64,000 nt of DNA from Winogradskyella ursingii (GTDB lineage Bacteria; Bacteroidota; Bacteroidia; Flavobacteriales; Flavobacteriaceae): NCBI RefSeq assembly GCF_013403975.1, contig NZ_JABFDH010000004.1, positions 372,001 to 436,000 of the forward strand. The letters run 5' to 3'. This document shows, one piece after another, positions 8,664-17,519 of this stretch (its first letter is position 1; each line of letters opens with the position of its first letter). Below the pieces are notes generated by a model that saw only the letters and a program-made list of their open reading frames with translations, had not been told where the DNA came from and did not search any database. The position numbers were made by a program, and so were the translations under genes.

Positions 8664-10010
8664 CTACCTAATTATCGTATTAGGGAAAACGACCATACTT
8701 TCATGACCATCTTTACCAACTGAAGCCACACCGAATAAGAAATTGTCAATTACTATACCCTCTAAGGTAAATTCTGTTACGTCACCAACATACCGACTGT
8801 GGTCCCACGTTGCTGATGTTGTATCTCTCCAGTAGATTTTGTATCCAGTGGCACCATCGACATTACTCCATTTTAGTTTTGCCGAAGGCTCTACAATACC
8901 ACCAATCCCAACTTCATTTGGAGCAGGTGGAGCAGAGGCAAGACTCGCCATGGTTATGGCATTGACTGCGGTTAGTTTTTTAGCATAACCAAAATTAACG
9001 TGTTCAAACGTATCTCCGTAATTGATACCATCTTCGGTTCTGATGTCTTGATGCTGTTGGGTGTAATTTTCATGGGCTTCCATAATTCTGATGCCTGCAA
9101 AACCCGCATCGTTAAATGGTCTGTGATGGCCTCCACGACCAAAACGATCCAATCTGTAAATCATCATTGGGTTCATTTCTGGCATATAAGTTTCAGTGGT
9201 TTTGTGTACATATCTTGCCAATTGACGAGAAATGCCGTCAACTTCACCACCATAAAATCGTCTGCCTCTAGCTTGTCTTGCTAGTCTTTCAGGATCGGTT
9301 TCTGCAGTTGTTATAGGTTCTGAAAAGATTCTAAAAGCTCTGTTGTCAATGACTCCGTCAACTCCCGTTATATTTCCAATCATATCGTTATTTAACACTC
9401 CAATAATATCCCAATTGTTTTCCTTGGCATATTTTGCCATGCCTTGCCCACCAAATAAACCTTGTTCTTCGCCCGATAATCCTAAATAAACAATACTGCT
9501 TTCAAATTTATATTTAGATAAGACACGAGCAGCTTCAATAGCTCCAGCCATACCTGAAGCATTATCATTGGCGCCTGGTGAATCAGAGGCGAAATCCGTT
9601 GGATCTGACACTCTCGAATCTATGTCACCACTCATAATGATGTAGCGGTTTGGATATTTTGTACCACGTTGAATAGCAACCACATTAACAACATTCACAT
9701 CTTTAACGATACGTTGGTTGGTGCCTTTTTCTACTAAATTATTTTGGTAGAAAACTTCCAAACAATTACTGCAATCCTTCGAAATATTATCGAATTCAGA
9801 TTTGATCCAGCGACGTGCAGCACCAATACCTCTGGTGTCGGATACTGTATCACTTAATGTGTGCCGCGTTCCAAAATCAGCTAAAGTTTTGACATCATCT
9901 CTAAGACGTTCTTCAGAAACGGCATCAATGATATCATAGATTTTTGGATCGGTTTGCGCGCTTAAGTAAAAAGTGAAAAATAAAAATAAAGAAGTAATGA
10001 CGTTTTTCAT
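8664..10010 (-). CDS. Secreted M28-family peptidase with C-terminal fibronectin-like domain
   Basis: I place the start at 10010 (448 residues) because MKNVITSLFLFFTFYLSAQ is a clean signal peptide. The longer reading frame would overlap the trehalose synthase gene. The M28 core is seen in SPGANDNASG (zinc Asp about 149), SGEEQG (E181/E182), NNDMIGN (D209) and a late QQHQD histidine. The first zinc ligand is unusual: where most members have His in H-x-D, this protein has GDIDS (D129). The last 90 residues form a fibronectin type III-like domain (PSAKLKWSNVDGATGYKIYW). Activity is probably aminopeptidase in the periplasm or outside the cell, but the ligand change makes substrate and metal content uncertain. 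Confidence 0.88.
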   Translation of the reverse strand: MKNVITSLFLFFTFYLSAQTDPKIYDIIDAVSEERLRDDVKTLADFGTRHTLSDTVSDTRGIGAARRWIKSEFDNISKDCSNCLEVFYQNNLVEKGTNQRIVKDVNVVNVVAIQRGTKYPNRYIIMSGDIDSRVSDPTDFASDSPGANDNASGMAGAIEAARVLSKYKFESSIVYLGLSGEEQGLFGGQGMAKYAKENNWDIIGVLNNDMIGNITGVDGVIDNRAFRIFSEPITTAETDPERLARQARGRRFYGGEVDGISRQLARYVHKTTETYMPEMNPMMIYRLDRFGRGGHHRPFNDAGFAGIRIMEAHENYTQQHQDIRTEDGINYGDTFEHVNFGYAKKLTAVNAITMASLASAPPAPNEVGIGGIVEPSAKLKWSNVDGATGYKIYWRDTTSATWDHSRYVGDVTEFTLEGIVIDNFLFGVASVGKDGHESMVVFPNTIIR

Positions 10011-10023
10011 TTGATTTAAGTTT

Positions 10024-12228
10024 TTAAGTAAATTTAAGTAATAGTTCTCTAACTCTCGATGAATCTTTAATTTGATATTTGGCTTTTGTCTTTGTGTAGC
10101 CAATTTTAATGGTATGTGCTGAGTCTGGTGCAGCTTCAAACATATATTCATCGGTCCAATCATCTCCCATAATTAAAATAAAGTCATAATCTTTTTTCAT
10201 AAATAATTGGTTGGCCGCACGACCTTTGTTTACGTTACTGCTTTTTATTTCAATGACCTTATTTCCTTTTAAAATGGATAATTCGTTATTGGCGACTAAG
10301 CTTGTTAAAACCGTATTCAGCTCCATAGTTCTAATTTGAGCCAATTCTGGATCTGCTGTTCTGTAATGCCAAGCTAAGGAAAATTCTTTTGTTTCAATAA
10401 ATGTGCCTGGTGTACGATCTACAAAGGTTTCTAAAATTGGTTTAATGTTGACCATCCAATCAGTTTTAACAACCTCTAATGGTAACCAATTCTTGTTTTC
10501 GCGTTTCCAAACACCATGATCGGTAATGAGATTGTAGGGTTTGTTTCCAAACCAATTCTTAAAAGTATCTTTGTCTCGCCCACTGATAAGACAGAGATCT
10601 GTATTTTTTTGAGACTCGAAGGTGTCGAGTAATTTAAATAATTCTAAATCTGGTTTGGCATCCTGAGGATTGTCCTTAAAACCAACTAATGTACCATCAT
10701 AGTCCAATAAAATAAGTCGTTTTTCTGCATCATTGAATTGCTTTACAATCTCATTTTCATCTTCTAGGGTCATTTTTTTGGAAACCACAACTTCTTGCAT
10801 ATGATTTGTGGCATCGAGTGATTTTAAGAATTCAGAAGCCCATTTTTCTACGTCATAACGTTTTAATCTTTTTTGAAGAATCTGCATTCTTTGTTTCTGT
10901 TCTTCTAACGGCATAGTCAAAGCACGTCTGATGGCAGAGGCAAAATCATCAAAACTATTTGGGTTAATTAATATTGCTTCGTTCATTTCCTTTGCTGCAC
11001 CTGCCATTTCACTCAAAATCAAAACTCCATCTTGATTGGTGCGCGTTGCTACATATTCCTTTGCTACCAAATTCATCCCATCTCTTACAGGTGTAATTAA
11101 TGCAATAGCTGAGGATGTATATAAATCGATGAGATTCTCAAACGGTAGCGACCTATAGAAATACCAAACGGGTGTCCAGCTTACGGTTGAAAATTCTCCA
11201 TTTATCCGACCTACCAATTCATCTGTTTCCCGTTTTAATCTTTTATATTGTGGTACATCTGATCGTGATGGTACTGCGAGCATCACCAAGCGTACTTTTT
11301 CTTTGTATTCAGGATATTTGTTTAGAAAATATTCAAAAGCACGTAATCTATTTGGAATACCTTTAGTGTAGTCCATTCGGTCTATGGACAAAATGAACTT
11401 TTGATCCTTATCTGCCGATAAATGTTTATCTAGTCGTTGTTGTAGTTCGGACTTTTCCGCTTTTGGATTGTTATGGTTTAGAGCGGCCTGACTAAATTTT
11501 TCATAATCTATGCCCATAGGAAAAGAATCAACTTTTATAATTCTGTCATAATAGGAAATTTCGTTAAAATTTACATCTAAACGCAGAATTCGCTTTATGG
11601 AACTGAGGAAATGCCGCTCATAATCATAGGTGTGAAAACCAATTAAATCTGATCCCAGCATACCAGTTAATATGTCTTCTCTCCATGGAAATGTTCTAAA
11701 TATTTCATTGGATGGAAATGGTATGTGCAAAAAGAAACCGACGGTCACATCTGGTCTTTTATCTTTTATCAATTTTGGCAAAAGCAATAATTGATAGTCG
11801 TGTACCCAAACAGTATCCCCTTCTTCAATAGTGTCTAAAACAACTTCTGCAAATTTTTCGTTAACACGTTTATAAGCTTCCCAATGTAGATTGTCAAAAT
11901 CGGTATATTCCATAAAATAATGGAATAGCGGCCAAAGTGTCCTGTTGCTAAAGCCTAGGTAATAATCGTTAATATCATCTTCCGTTAACTCAACAGCTCT
12001 GCATTTTTCTTCCTCTATTTTTTGCTTTACCTTTTTTTTAAGATTGTCATTTAAATCTTCGTCTGTAATACCAGACCATCCAACCCAAACACCATTCCCT
12101 TCGGAATGGACAGATTTCATTCCAGTAGCAAGTCCGCCAATACTAGGAGATACTACAATTTCATTTTGGTTTGTTGAAATTTGCAATGGCAGCCTATTTG
12201 AGACTATTATAGTTTTATTAACGCTCAT
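10024..12228 (-). CDS. Bifunctional trehalose-6-phosphate synthase/phosphatase
   Basis: The 734-residue protein is an OtsA-OtsB fusion. Residues 1-480 form a GT20 synthase: WVGWSG near the N terminus, VWVHDYQLLLLPK, FFLHIPFPSNEIF, DRMDYTKGIPNRL and DGMNLVAKEY are hallmark nucleotide-sugar and glucose-6-phosphate binding stretches. Residues from about 500 form a HAD-type trehalose-6-phosphate phosphatase: LLDYDGT (D509, D511), SGRD, ITDHG and MGDDWTDE. It makes trehalose from UDP-glucose and glucose-6-phosphate in the cytosol, for osmotic or desiccation stress. Its start is 57 nt from the divergent GH15 gene, suggesting joint control. It ends 13 nt before the M28 peptidase start. Confidence 0.95.
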   Translation of the reverse strand: MSVNKTIIVSNRLPLQISTNQNEIVVSPSIGGLATGMKSVHSEGNGVWVGWSGITDEDLNDNLKKKVKQKIEEEKCRAVELTEDDINDYYLGFSNRTLWPLFHYFMEYTDFDNLHWEAYKRVNEKFAEVVLDTIEEGDTVWVHDYQLLLLPKLIKDKRPDVTVGFFLHIPFPSNEIFRTFPWREDILTGMLGSDLIGFHTYDYERHFLSSIKRILRLDVNFNEISYYDRIIKVDSFPMGIDYEKFSQAALNHNNPKAEKSELQQRLDKHLSADKDQKFILSIDRMDYTKGIPNRLRAFEYFLNKYPEYKEKVRLVMLAVPSRSDVPQYKRLKRETDELVGRINGEFSTVSWTPVWYFYRSLPFENLIDLYTSSAIALITPVRDGMNLVAKEYVATRTNQDGVLILSEMAGAAKEMNEAILINPNSFDDFASAIRRALTMPLEEQKQRMQILQKRLKRYDVEKWASEFLKSLDATNHMQEVVVSKKMTLEDENEIVKQFNDAEKRLILLDYDGTLVGFKDNPQDAKPDLELFKLLDTFESQKNTDLCLISGRDKDTFKNWFGNKPYNLITDHGVWKRENKNWLPLEVVKTDWMVNIKPILETFVDRTPGTFIETKEFSLAWHYRTADPELAQIRTMELNTVLTSLVANNELSILKGNKVIEIKSSNVNKGRAANQLFMKKDYDFILIMGDDWTDEYMFEAAPDSAHTIKIGYTKTKAKYQIKDSSRVRELLLKFT

Positions 12229-12285
12229 AGTTTTGTTATGCAGTTGAGTTTTTGTTAATTTAAAAAAAAATGAGTCCTTATCAGT

Positions 12286-14106
12286 ATGAATAAAGAAGAA
12301 TTAACGAATAATTTACATTACGGAATTATAGGTAACTGCAGAAGTGCAGCCTTGGTATCTAAAACAGGTTCTATTGATTGGTGCTGTCTGCCAAAGTTTG
12401 ATGCTCCATCGGTATTTGCAAAACTTTTAGACGAAAATATCGGTGGAAGTTTTGGGTTTGAGGTTGATGATAGTTACACTATAAAACAAGCCTATACTGA
12501 CGATACGGCTATTTTGGTAACTACGTTCAGTAACGGACTGGATATGTTTGAGGTTCATGATTTTATGCCTCGTTATAGAAAAAATGGAGGTGTTTATCAT
12601 TCACCTCCGGAGGTAATTCGATATATAAAATACATTTCGGGTAGGCCGTCATTCAAAATAATATACGACCCAAAATTAGAATATGCCAAGGGTAGTACCG
12701 CAACATTTATAAAAAATGATTTTATAGTAAGTATCAATGATGAAGAAACCTACGACACGCTGTTTTTGTACACGGATTTGAATAAAGAAAGTGTAGTTAA
12801 TGGCGATACCATTGAGCTTACAGAAAATAAGTTTGCCTTATTTGGTTATAACGAAAAACTTTTTTTGCCCACGTTAAAAACTTCTTATATAGAATATGAG
12901 CGTACTAAAGTTTATTGGTTGGATTGGATGGAACGTACGCCAACATACAACCGCTACAATGATTATATAGCACGTAGTGCCATGACTCTAAAGCTGTTGA
13001 GCTACGATAAAACTGGTGCTGTTTTGGCGGCTGCCACGACATCACTGCCAGAAACCATTGGTGAAGTCAGGAATTGGGATTATAGATTTTGTTGGATTCG
13101 AGATGCATCAATGGTAATAAAAGTCATGTCTCAATTGGGTCACAAAAATATTGCCAGACGTTATTTAAAGTTCATTATTGATTTAATACCCGACAAGGAC
13201 GAAGAACTTCAGATCATGTATGGGATTAACCGTGAAAAGAAATTGACGGAAGAGTCGTTAGGACATCTATCAGGATACAAAGGCTCAAAACCAGTGCGTG
13301 TGGGCAATGCCGCTTATAAACAAAAACAGAATGATATTTATGGTATCCTAATGGATGTGATTCATCAACTGATAGTCAATTTTAAAAATGACATTGAAAA
13401 TGGCGAAGAACTTTGGAGTATAACAAAAGGTATCGTTTGGGTAGTAAGCAAGCATTGGGAAGAGCCTGATAAAGGTATTTGGGAGTTTAGGGAAGGTGAC
13501 CAACATTTTACGTTTTCTAAAGTACTGTGTTGGACGGCTGTAGATAAAGCATTAAAGGTTGCGCGCATTCTAGGCAAAACTTCTAAAATTGCACGATGGG
13601 AACTTTTAGAGGAAGCCATTCGGGAAGATATTATGGCCAACGCTTGGAACCCGAAAGTACAGGCGTTTACACAAGCCTACAATTCAGAAGATTTAGATGC
13701 TTCGGTATTACTAATGGAATCCTATGGTTTTATTGACGCTAAACACCCAAAATTTGTAAGTACCGTAAAAGCCATTGAGCGAGATCTTTGTTTCGAAGGA
13801 TTGTTGTACCGCTATAAAACTCAGGATGACTTTGGGTTGCCATCTTCGTCATTCACCATTTGTACCTTCTGGTTTATCAATAGCCTGTATAAGATAGGAG
13901 AGGAGAAGAAAGCTGCAAAACTCTTTGACCAATTATTAAAATATAGTAATCATTTAGGTCTCTTCAGTGAGGATATCGATTTTAAGTCTAAGCGTTTGTT
14001 AGGTAACTTTCCTCAGGCCTATTCGCATTTGGCATTGATTGAAACAGCCATCAATTTGTCTAACGTTACAGTTGAAGAGAAAGTGAAACATACGTTGGAT
14101 AATTAG
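12286..14106 (+). CDS. Glycoside hydrolase family 15 protein (glucoamylase/trehalase-like)
   Basis: This 606-residue protein has no signal peptide and is probably cytosolic. The N-terminal beta-sandwich begins with YGIIGNCRSAALVSKTGSIDWCCLP, and the (alpha/alpha)6 barrel contains RNWDYRFCWIRDASM, both typical of GH15. Later stretches (FREGDQHFTFSKVLCW; LPSSSFTICTFWFINSLY; NFPQAYSHLALIETAINL) match the conserved catalytic-barrel elements. Members hydrolyse alpha-glucosidic bonds, and some actinobacterial members are trehalases. Divergent placement against a trehalose synthase/phosphatase makes trehalose turnover attractive, but a maltodextrin or glycogen-derived substrate is equally compatible with sequence alone. 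Confidence 0.9.
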   Translation: MNKEELTNNLHYGIIGNCRSAALVSKTGSIDWCCLPKFDAPSVFAKLLDENIGGSFGFEVDDSYTIKQAYTDDTAILVTTFSNGLDMFEVHDFMPRYRKNGGVYHSPPEVIRYIKYISGRPSFKIIYDPKLEYAKGSTATFIKNDFIVSINDEETYDTLFLYTDLNKESVVNGDTIELTENKFALFGYNEKLFLPTLKTSYIEYERTKVYWLDWMERTPTYNRYNDYIARSAMTLKLLSYDKTGAVLAAATTSLPETIGEVRNWDYRFCWIRDASMVIKVMSQLGHKNIARRYLKFIIDLIPDKDEELQIMYGINREKKLTEESLGHLSGYKGSKPVRVGNAAYKQKQNDIYGILMDVIHQLIVNFKNDIENGEELWSITKGIVWVVSKHWEEPDKGIWEFREGDQHFTFSKVLCWTAVDKALKVARILGKTSKIARWELLEEAIREDIMANAWNPKVQAFTQAYNSEDLDASVLLMESYGFIDAKHPKFVSTVKAIERDLCFEGLLYRYKTQDDFGLPSSSFTICTFWFINSLYKIGEEKKAAKLFDQLLKYSNHLGLFSEDIDFKSKRLLGNFPQAYSHLALIETAINLSNVTVEEKVKHTLDN

Positions 14107-14234
14107 TTAACGCAATAAATTTTTTATAAGGCAGTAAAAACAAATTTTTTGAGTCAATCAATGCGTTTAAAAAGCAATTATTTCCGTTAATTATCTAATA
14201 ATTTTGAGAGTAGAATTAGCAAAAATTCAACTCA

Positions 14235-14726
14235 ATGGAAAATTTAAAAGATTTACTTTGTCACCAACTAAAAGCGCTTTATTGTGTTGAGGATTTAACT
14301 ATCAATTATTTTCCTCTAATTATTGAGAAAATTGATGAACCCAAATTAAAAAATGCACTGAAATTTCATTTAAAAGAAACTAGAGCGCAAATATCTAGAT
14401 TAGATGCTATATCTAAAGATTTAAAGTTTAATAATAATCGAGCAGAATTTACCGCTATAAGTGGCCTATTTGATCAAATGAAAGAGTTTATGATCAATGT
14501 TAAGAATTCTAATGTATTTAATGCAGGATTGATTGCTGAGCTTCAGCGTATTGAACATTTTGAAATTTGCGCATATGGTACGGCTGTTTGCTATGCCAAA
14601 GAACTTGGACTTTACAGAATTGCTTCCCTATTACAAGAAACCCTAAATGAAGAGTATGGCACTAATGACAAATTAAGTTTGTTGGCTAAGGTTTTTTTAA
14701 ACTATAGAGCAGTTGAGCAGGTATAA
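14235..14726 (+). CDS. YciE/YciF-type ferritin-like protein (DUF892)
   Basis: The 163-residue all-helical protein matches DUF892. It opens with LKDLLCHQLKALYCVEDLT, the family's start, and has the four-helix bundle with acidic/His positions suited to a di-iron site (FHLKETRAQ and ELQRIEHFEICAYGTA). E. coli YciE and YciF are stress-inducible members, and the chemistry is unknown. A TAATTTTG element at 14199-14206 could be its promoter -7 box, although no good -33 box is in register. It follows the trehalose/GH15 genes in the same orientation, which suits a stress role. Confidence 0.85.
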   Translation: MENLKDLLCHQLKALYCVEDLTINYFPLIIEKIDEPKLKNALKFHLKETRAQISRLDAISKDLKFNNNRAEFTAISGLFDQMKEFMINVKNSNVFNAGLIAELQRIEHFEICAYGTAVCYAKELGLYRIASLLQETLNEEYGTNDKLSLLAKVFLNYRAVEQV

Positions 14727-14852
14727 TTAAGAATTTGCAATAATGTGTCAACATATTTAATTATCGTTGAGTGATTAATTTGATTCAATCATAACATTAC
14801 GATGCTCTTTTAAATAAAAAAAATAGCCTATTCGTTTAGGACTAACTAATGA

Positions 14853-14883
14853 TTGTTTTACGCAATTACCATATCTATTTTTG
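14853..14883 (+). promoter_or_regulatory. Promoter of the YqcI/YcgG-family gene
   Basis: TTG (14853-14855) and TATTTTTG (14876-14883) are separated by 20 nt. This matches the Bacteroidota sigma-A consensus TTG-N19/20-TAnnTTTG. The -7 box ends 34 nt before the ATG at 14918. Confidence 0.6.
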
Positions 14884-14917
14884 AATTATTATTATAAAAA
14901 TTGTAAAAATTTGAATT

Positions 14918-15604
14918 ATGGGAATAAGGAAAAAACTAAAAAGATCTTTTAGTAATCTTTATATGAGTAATAGAAAATTTTCGGTTAAAAAGGATCTCCA
15001 TAAATTTATTTTAAAGAGTGACCATCCCTGTTTTGCGGCACAAACCTTGGCTGAACAAAAGACATATGATTTCGATATATATTCAAAAATAGAATCTTCA
15101 TTTACTGCTCAGCAGATACTAGAAAATATTGAAAACTTTTTAGAAAATTACGACTTTGAGAGTGATAGATATAGAACATATATAGCTGTATTTCCGGACG
15201 AATATTTCAGCTCAGAAGAAGAATTTGAGAATGCTTTATGGCAATTGCTCAGTTTCATTAATATGTATGATAATGTACCTTGGGATGATACAGTTTCAAA
15301 AGACCTTGGAAATAGTAATTTCAGCTTCAGTATTAAAGGTAAAGCGTTTTGTATTGCAAGCATGCATCCTGAATGTTCAATAACAGCGCGACGTACCAAG
15401 TATCCAATATTAGTTTTTAATTTGAACTGGCAATCTGAACAGTTGAGAAAACATAATTTATATCGTAAAAGTCGAAATCATATTCAAGAAAGGGAGATGA
15501 ACTTATTTGGTAACGTAAACCCTGTGTCTAGTAAATTGTTACAGTTTTCGAGTGTAAAGCCTCAAGAGAATTGGGAAGGCCAATTTAAAAACAAGGAAAA
15601 ATGA
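14918..15604 (+). CDS. YqcI/YcgG-family protein (GntA-type heme-dependent oxygenase family)
   Basis: The 228-residue protein matches the YqcI/YcgG family. HPCFAAQT near residue 35 is an N-terminal hallmark. A central acidic stretch is followed by ASMHPECSITARRTKYPILVFN, and the C terminus has RKSRNHIQEREMNLFGNVNP, corresponding to the conserved HP-(x)-ARR-(x)-PALVFN and IR-RE-(x)-G-NP pattern. The family includes GntA, the heme-dependent N-hydroxylase of guanitoxin biosynthesis, and the conserved Cys/His residues fit heme binding. None of the other guanitoxin genes is nearby, so toxin production is not implied. The natural substrate is unknown. Confidence 0.8.
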   Translation: MGIRKKLKRSFSNLYMSNRKFSVKKDLHKFILKSDHPCFAAQTLAEQKTYDFDIYSKIESSFTAQQILENIENFLENYDFESDRYRTYIAVFPDEYFSSEEEFENALWQLLSFINMYDNVPWDDTVSKDLGNSNFSFSIKGKAFCIASMHPECSITARRTKYPILVFNLNWQSEQLRKHNLYRKSRNHIQEREMNLFGNVNPVSSKLLQFSSVKPQENWEGQFKNKEK

Positions 15605-15644
15605 ACATAATTTAATTTAAATCAAAGAGAGCATTTAATCTACA

Positions 15645-15839
15645 TTAAAAATAGTATTTAATGGTCGAAGTTGTTGAGGATAAGCAAAAGTCTGATATCT
15701 CTTCGGTTTTTCCTCCAAATGCTTCACCATGCCAAGTGCCAGCGATCAATGCGATGTTATTCAGTTTTGGTTCTTGGGTTTTGGATTGTGCTGTACAACT
15801 GAAATAGGTAAGCGACAATAAAATGATGAATATTCTCAT
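15645..15839 (-). pseudogene. Truncated DUF6265-like lipoprotein gene
   Basis: The 64-residue product has a lipoprotein signal (lipobox ending at C15, YFSC) and then IAGTWHGEAFGGKTEEIS. This is the start of the DUF6265 domain, a lipocalin-like fold of about 130 residues. The frame then runs into a short unrelated tail (FCLSSTTSTIKYYF) and stops, so about two thirds of the domain is missing. No continuation is seen in the other frames of the 40 nt before the neighbouring gene. I read it as a deletion remnant. It could still yield a tiny lipoprotein. It lies 9 nt downstream of the beta-propeller/NTF2 gene's stop codon, on the same strand. Confidence 0.6.
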
Positions 15840-15848
15840 TAAATTGAA

Positions 15849-17426
15849 TTATTGAATGAAAGTAACTCTTTGAATTAACTTATTTCTAATTTCATATATG
15901 GCAATAACATAAACAAATTCGCCATTTATTTTTACTTTTTCTTTGTCAATGACTTTGTCACCAATAATTATTCTGTTTTCAACTTCTGCATATAAATCAG
16001 GTGCACTTTCAAAAAGGGTTATGTAGTTATTTCTTAGTGCATCACGTCCTTCAATTACTAAATTACTTGGGTAATTATAAACTTTTACATTTTTAGCATA
16101 TGTTCTACCAAAGGCTTTAATATCTTTTTCGTTATATCTTACTAATTGCTCGTTTATAAGAATTTCGGACTTCTTTTTTGATTTTGAATTTTCAATAAAT
16201 GTCATGGAACTTATACCATTGTCTAGAGTCTCATAAATAGTAACTTGCCGTTTTGTTGCATTGTCAAGGGTTACAAGTTCTTCGTCCACAACAACATTTT
16301 TTAAAATCATTCGATTTAATACTTTCACATTTGAGTTTTTAACTCGTTTAAAAAACTCCTTATAATTTTCTTTCAGTTTATCGCGACCTGTGTACATATT
16401 TTCATCAGGAAACCGATTTACAGTTACATTTTCCGTAAAAGCATTAGCAAATTTATCTAGGTTTCTGTCGTTAAATGGCCCAATATGCTTTTGTACAATC
16501 TGTGCGGCTTTATCGGAAGTTAAATCCTTACTTGAATCAGTAATATTCGAATCGACTGTATTTGCTGGTACATCTGCGGTGAGCAGTAATTTTGATGCAT
16601 CTTTGTGTGCAGCCAAACGGGTAATATTGGTGATTCCCTTGTTTGACAAATCAGCCACTTTTTTCCAATTATAATCTTTATTTAACCTTAGTTTATATAA
16701 AATGCTACCTCTTCCAGAAATTAAATTTTGACTATTGAGCCAACAGATATCCTCAACACCCTTTAGAGTGTTAGCAATTAGCTTGGTTTTACCGGTTGTT
16801 GGATTAAGTGATTTTATTTGCCAAAGTTTATCATTTTCCTTGGAAATAAAACTTATAAGATTGGAATTTGGGATACTGTGAAATGAACGGCCAACATTGT
16901 TGGCTATTTTTTGATGCGTTCCCTGTTCAATATTAATACTGTATAAATTTAGTTGTTCACCCTCGATTACTGCAGCAACAATGATATCTTTATTAAACCA
17001 TGTATAATATGCAATGACCAAATCCTTAATGAGTTCGGTCGATGTTCCATTGTCTATTTGATATGAGTACAGTCGTTGTTTGCCGTCTGGATCTAGTCTA
17101 ACAGCAGAAACTTGATCTTTATTAGGAATTTTGAGAGGTGAATATTCGCCACCATCTGTGTTACTCACATAAATTTTACTGCTGTCTCTAAGATTGTAAA
17201 TAGCAATATCTGTTTGATTGTTTCTAGTGGAAGAAAACAAAATTTTATAGTCCTCTAAAAATGATGGTTGGTTATCGTAACCCGTGTTGTTTGATATGTT
17301 TTTACCATTTTTAATTGAAATTTTTGAATTATTCACTTCTACATCAAAAAGAAAAATCTCCGTATCAGTTTGAGAAAAAACAAAAGAAGTAAAAAAGATA
17401 AGTAGGTATAATAGTTGAGTTTTCAT
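15849..17426 (-). CDS. Secreted beta-propeller (TolB/PD40-like) fused to two SnoaL/NTF2-like domains
   Basis: This 525-residue protein has a signal peptide (MKTQLLYLLIFFTSFVFSQ). Residues 20-300 contain repeated PD40/TolB-like blades (NQPSFLEDYKILFSSTR; GGEYSPLKIPNKDQVSAV; GRSFHSIPNSNLISFIS). A linker leads to two successive NTF2-like domains, about 305-415 and 415-525. Each has the SnoaL pattern of a starting helix, FAEAFTENVTV- or YAKNVKVYNYP-type strands, then GRD-L--NY. The propeller probably binds a ligand or partner. The NTF2-like units could be catalytic or scaffolding. I do not know this domain combination as a characterised protein. It is monocistronic or co-transcribed with the DUF6265 remnant. 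Confidence 0.75.
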   Translation of the reverse strand: MKTQLLYLLIFFTSFVFSQTDTEIFLFDVEVNNSKISIKNGKNISNNTGYDNQPSFLEDYKILFSSTRNNQTDIAIYNLRDSSKIYVSNTDGGEYSPLKIPNKDQVSAVRLDPDGKQRLYSYQIDNGTSTELIKDLVIAYYTWFNKDIIVAAVIEGEQLNLYSINIEQGTHQKIANNVGRSFHSIPNSNLISFISKENDKLWQIKSLNPTTGKTKLIANTLKGVEDICWLNSQNLISGRGSILYKLRLNKDYNWKKVADLSNKGITNITRLAAHKDASKLLLTADVPANTVDSNITDSSKDLTSDKAAQIVQKHIGPFNDRNLDKFANAFTENVTVNRFPDENMYTGRDKLKENYKEFFKRVKNSNVKVLNRMILKNVVVDEELVTLDNATKRQVTIYETLDNGISSMTFIENSKSKKKSEILINEQLVRYNEKDIKAFGRTYAKNVKVYNYPSNLVIEGRDALRNNYITLFESAPDLYAEVENRIIIGDKVIDKEKVKINGEFVYVIAIYEIRNKLIQRVTFIQ

Positions 17427-17465
17427 GATTTGGTTTTGAGTGAGTTAAATATAGTAAAATTTAAA

Positions 17466-17493
17466 AAGCCAATTCAAAAAAATGAATTGGCTT
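17466..17493 (-). terminator. Rho-independent terminator of the fad operon
   Basis: An 11-bp stem (17466-17476 with 17483-17493) has an A6 loop. Read on the minus strand it is followed by a T-rich tract. It lies 27 nt beyond the fadE stop codon. Confidence 0.8.
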
Positions 17494-17519
17494 CTTTCTC
17501 AACTTAAACTTAACCTAAA

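Noticed and set aside
10011..10163. Longer N terminus for the M28 peptidase
   Set aside because: It would overlap the trehalose synthase gene by 140 nt and bury a clean signal peptide inside the protein.
14918..15604. Guanitoxin biosynthesis locus
   Set aside because: Only the GntA-family member is present; no aminotransferase, kinase or other pathway genes are adjacent.
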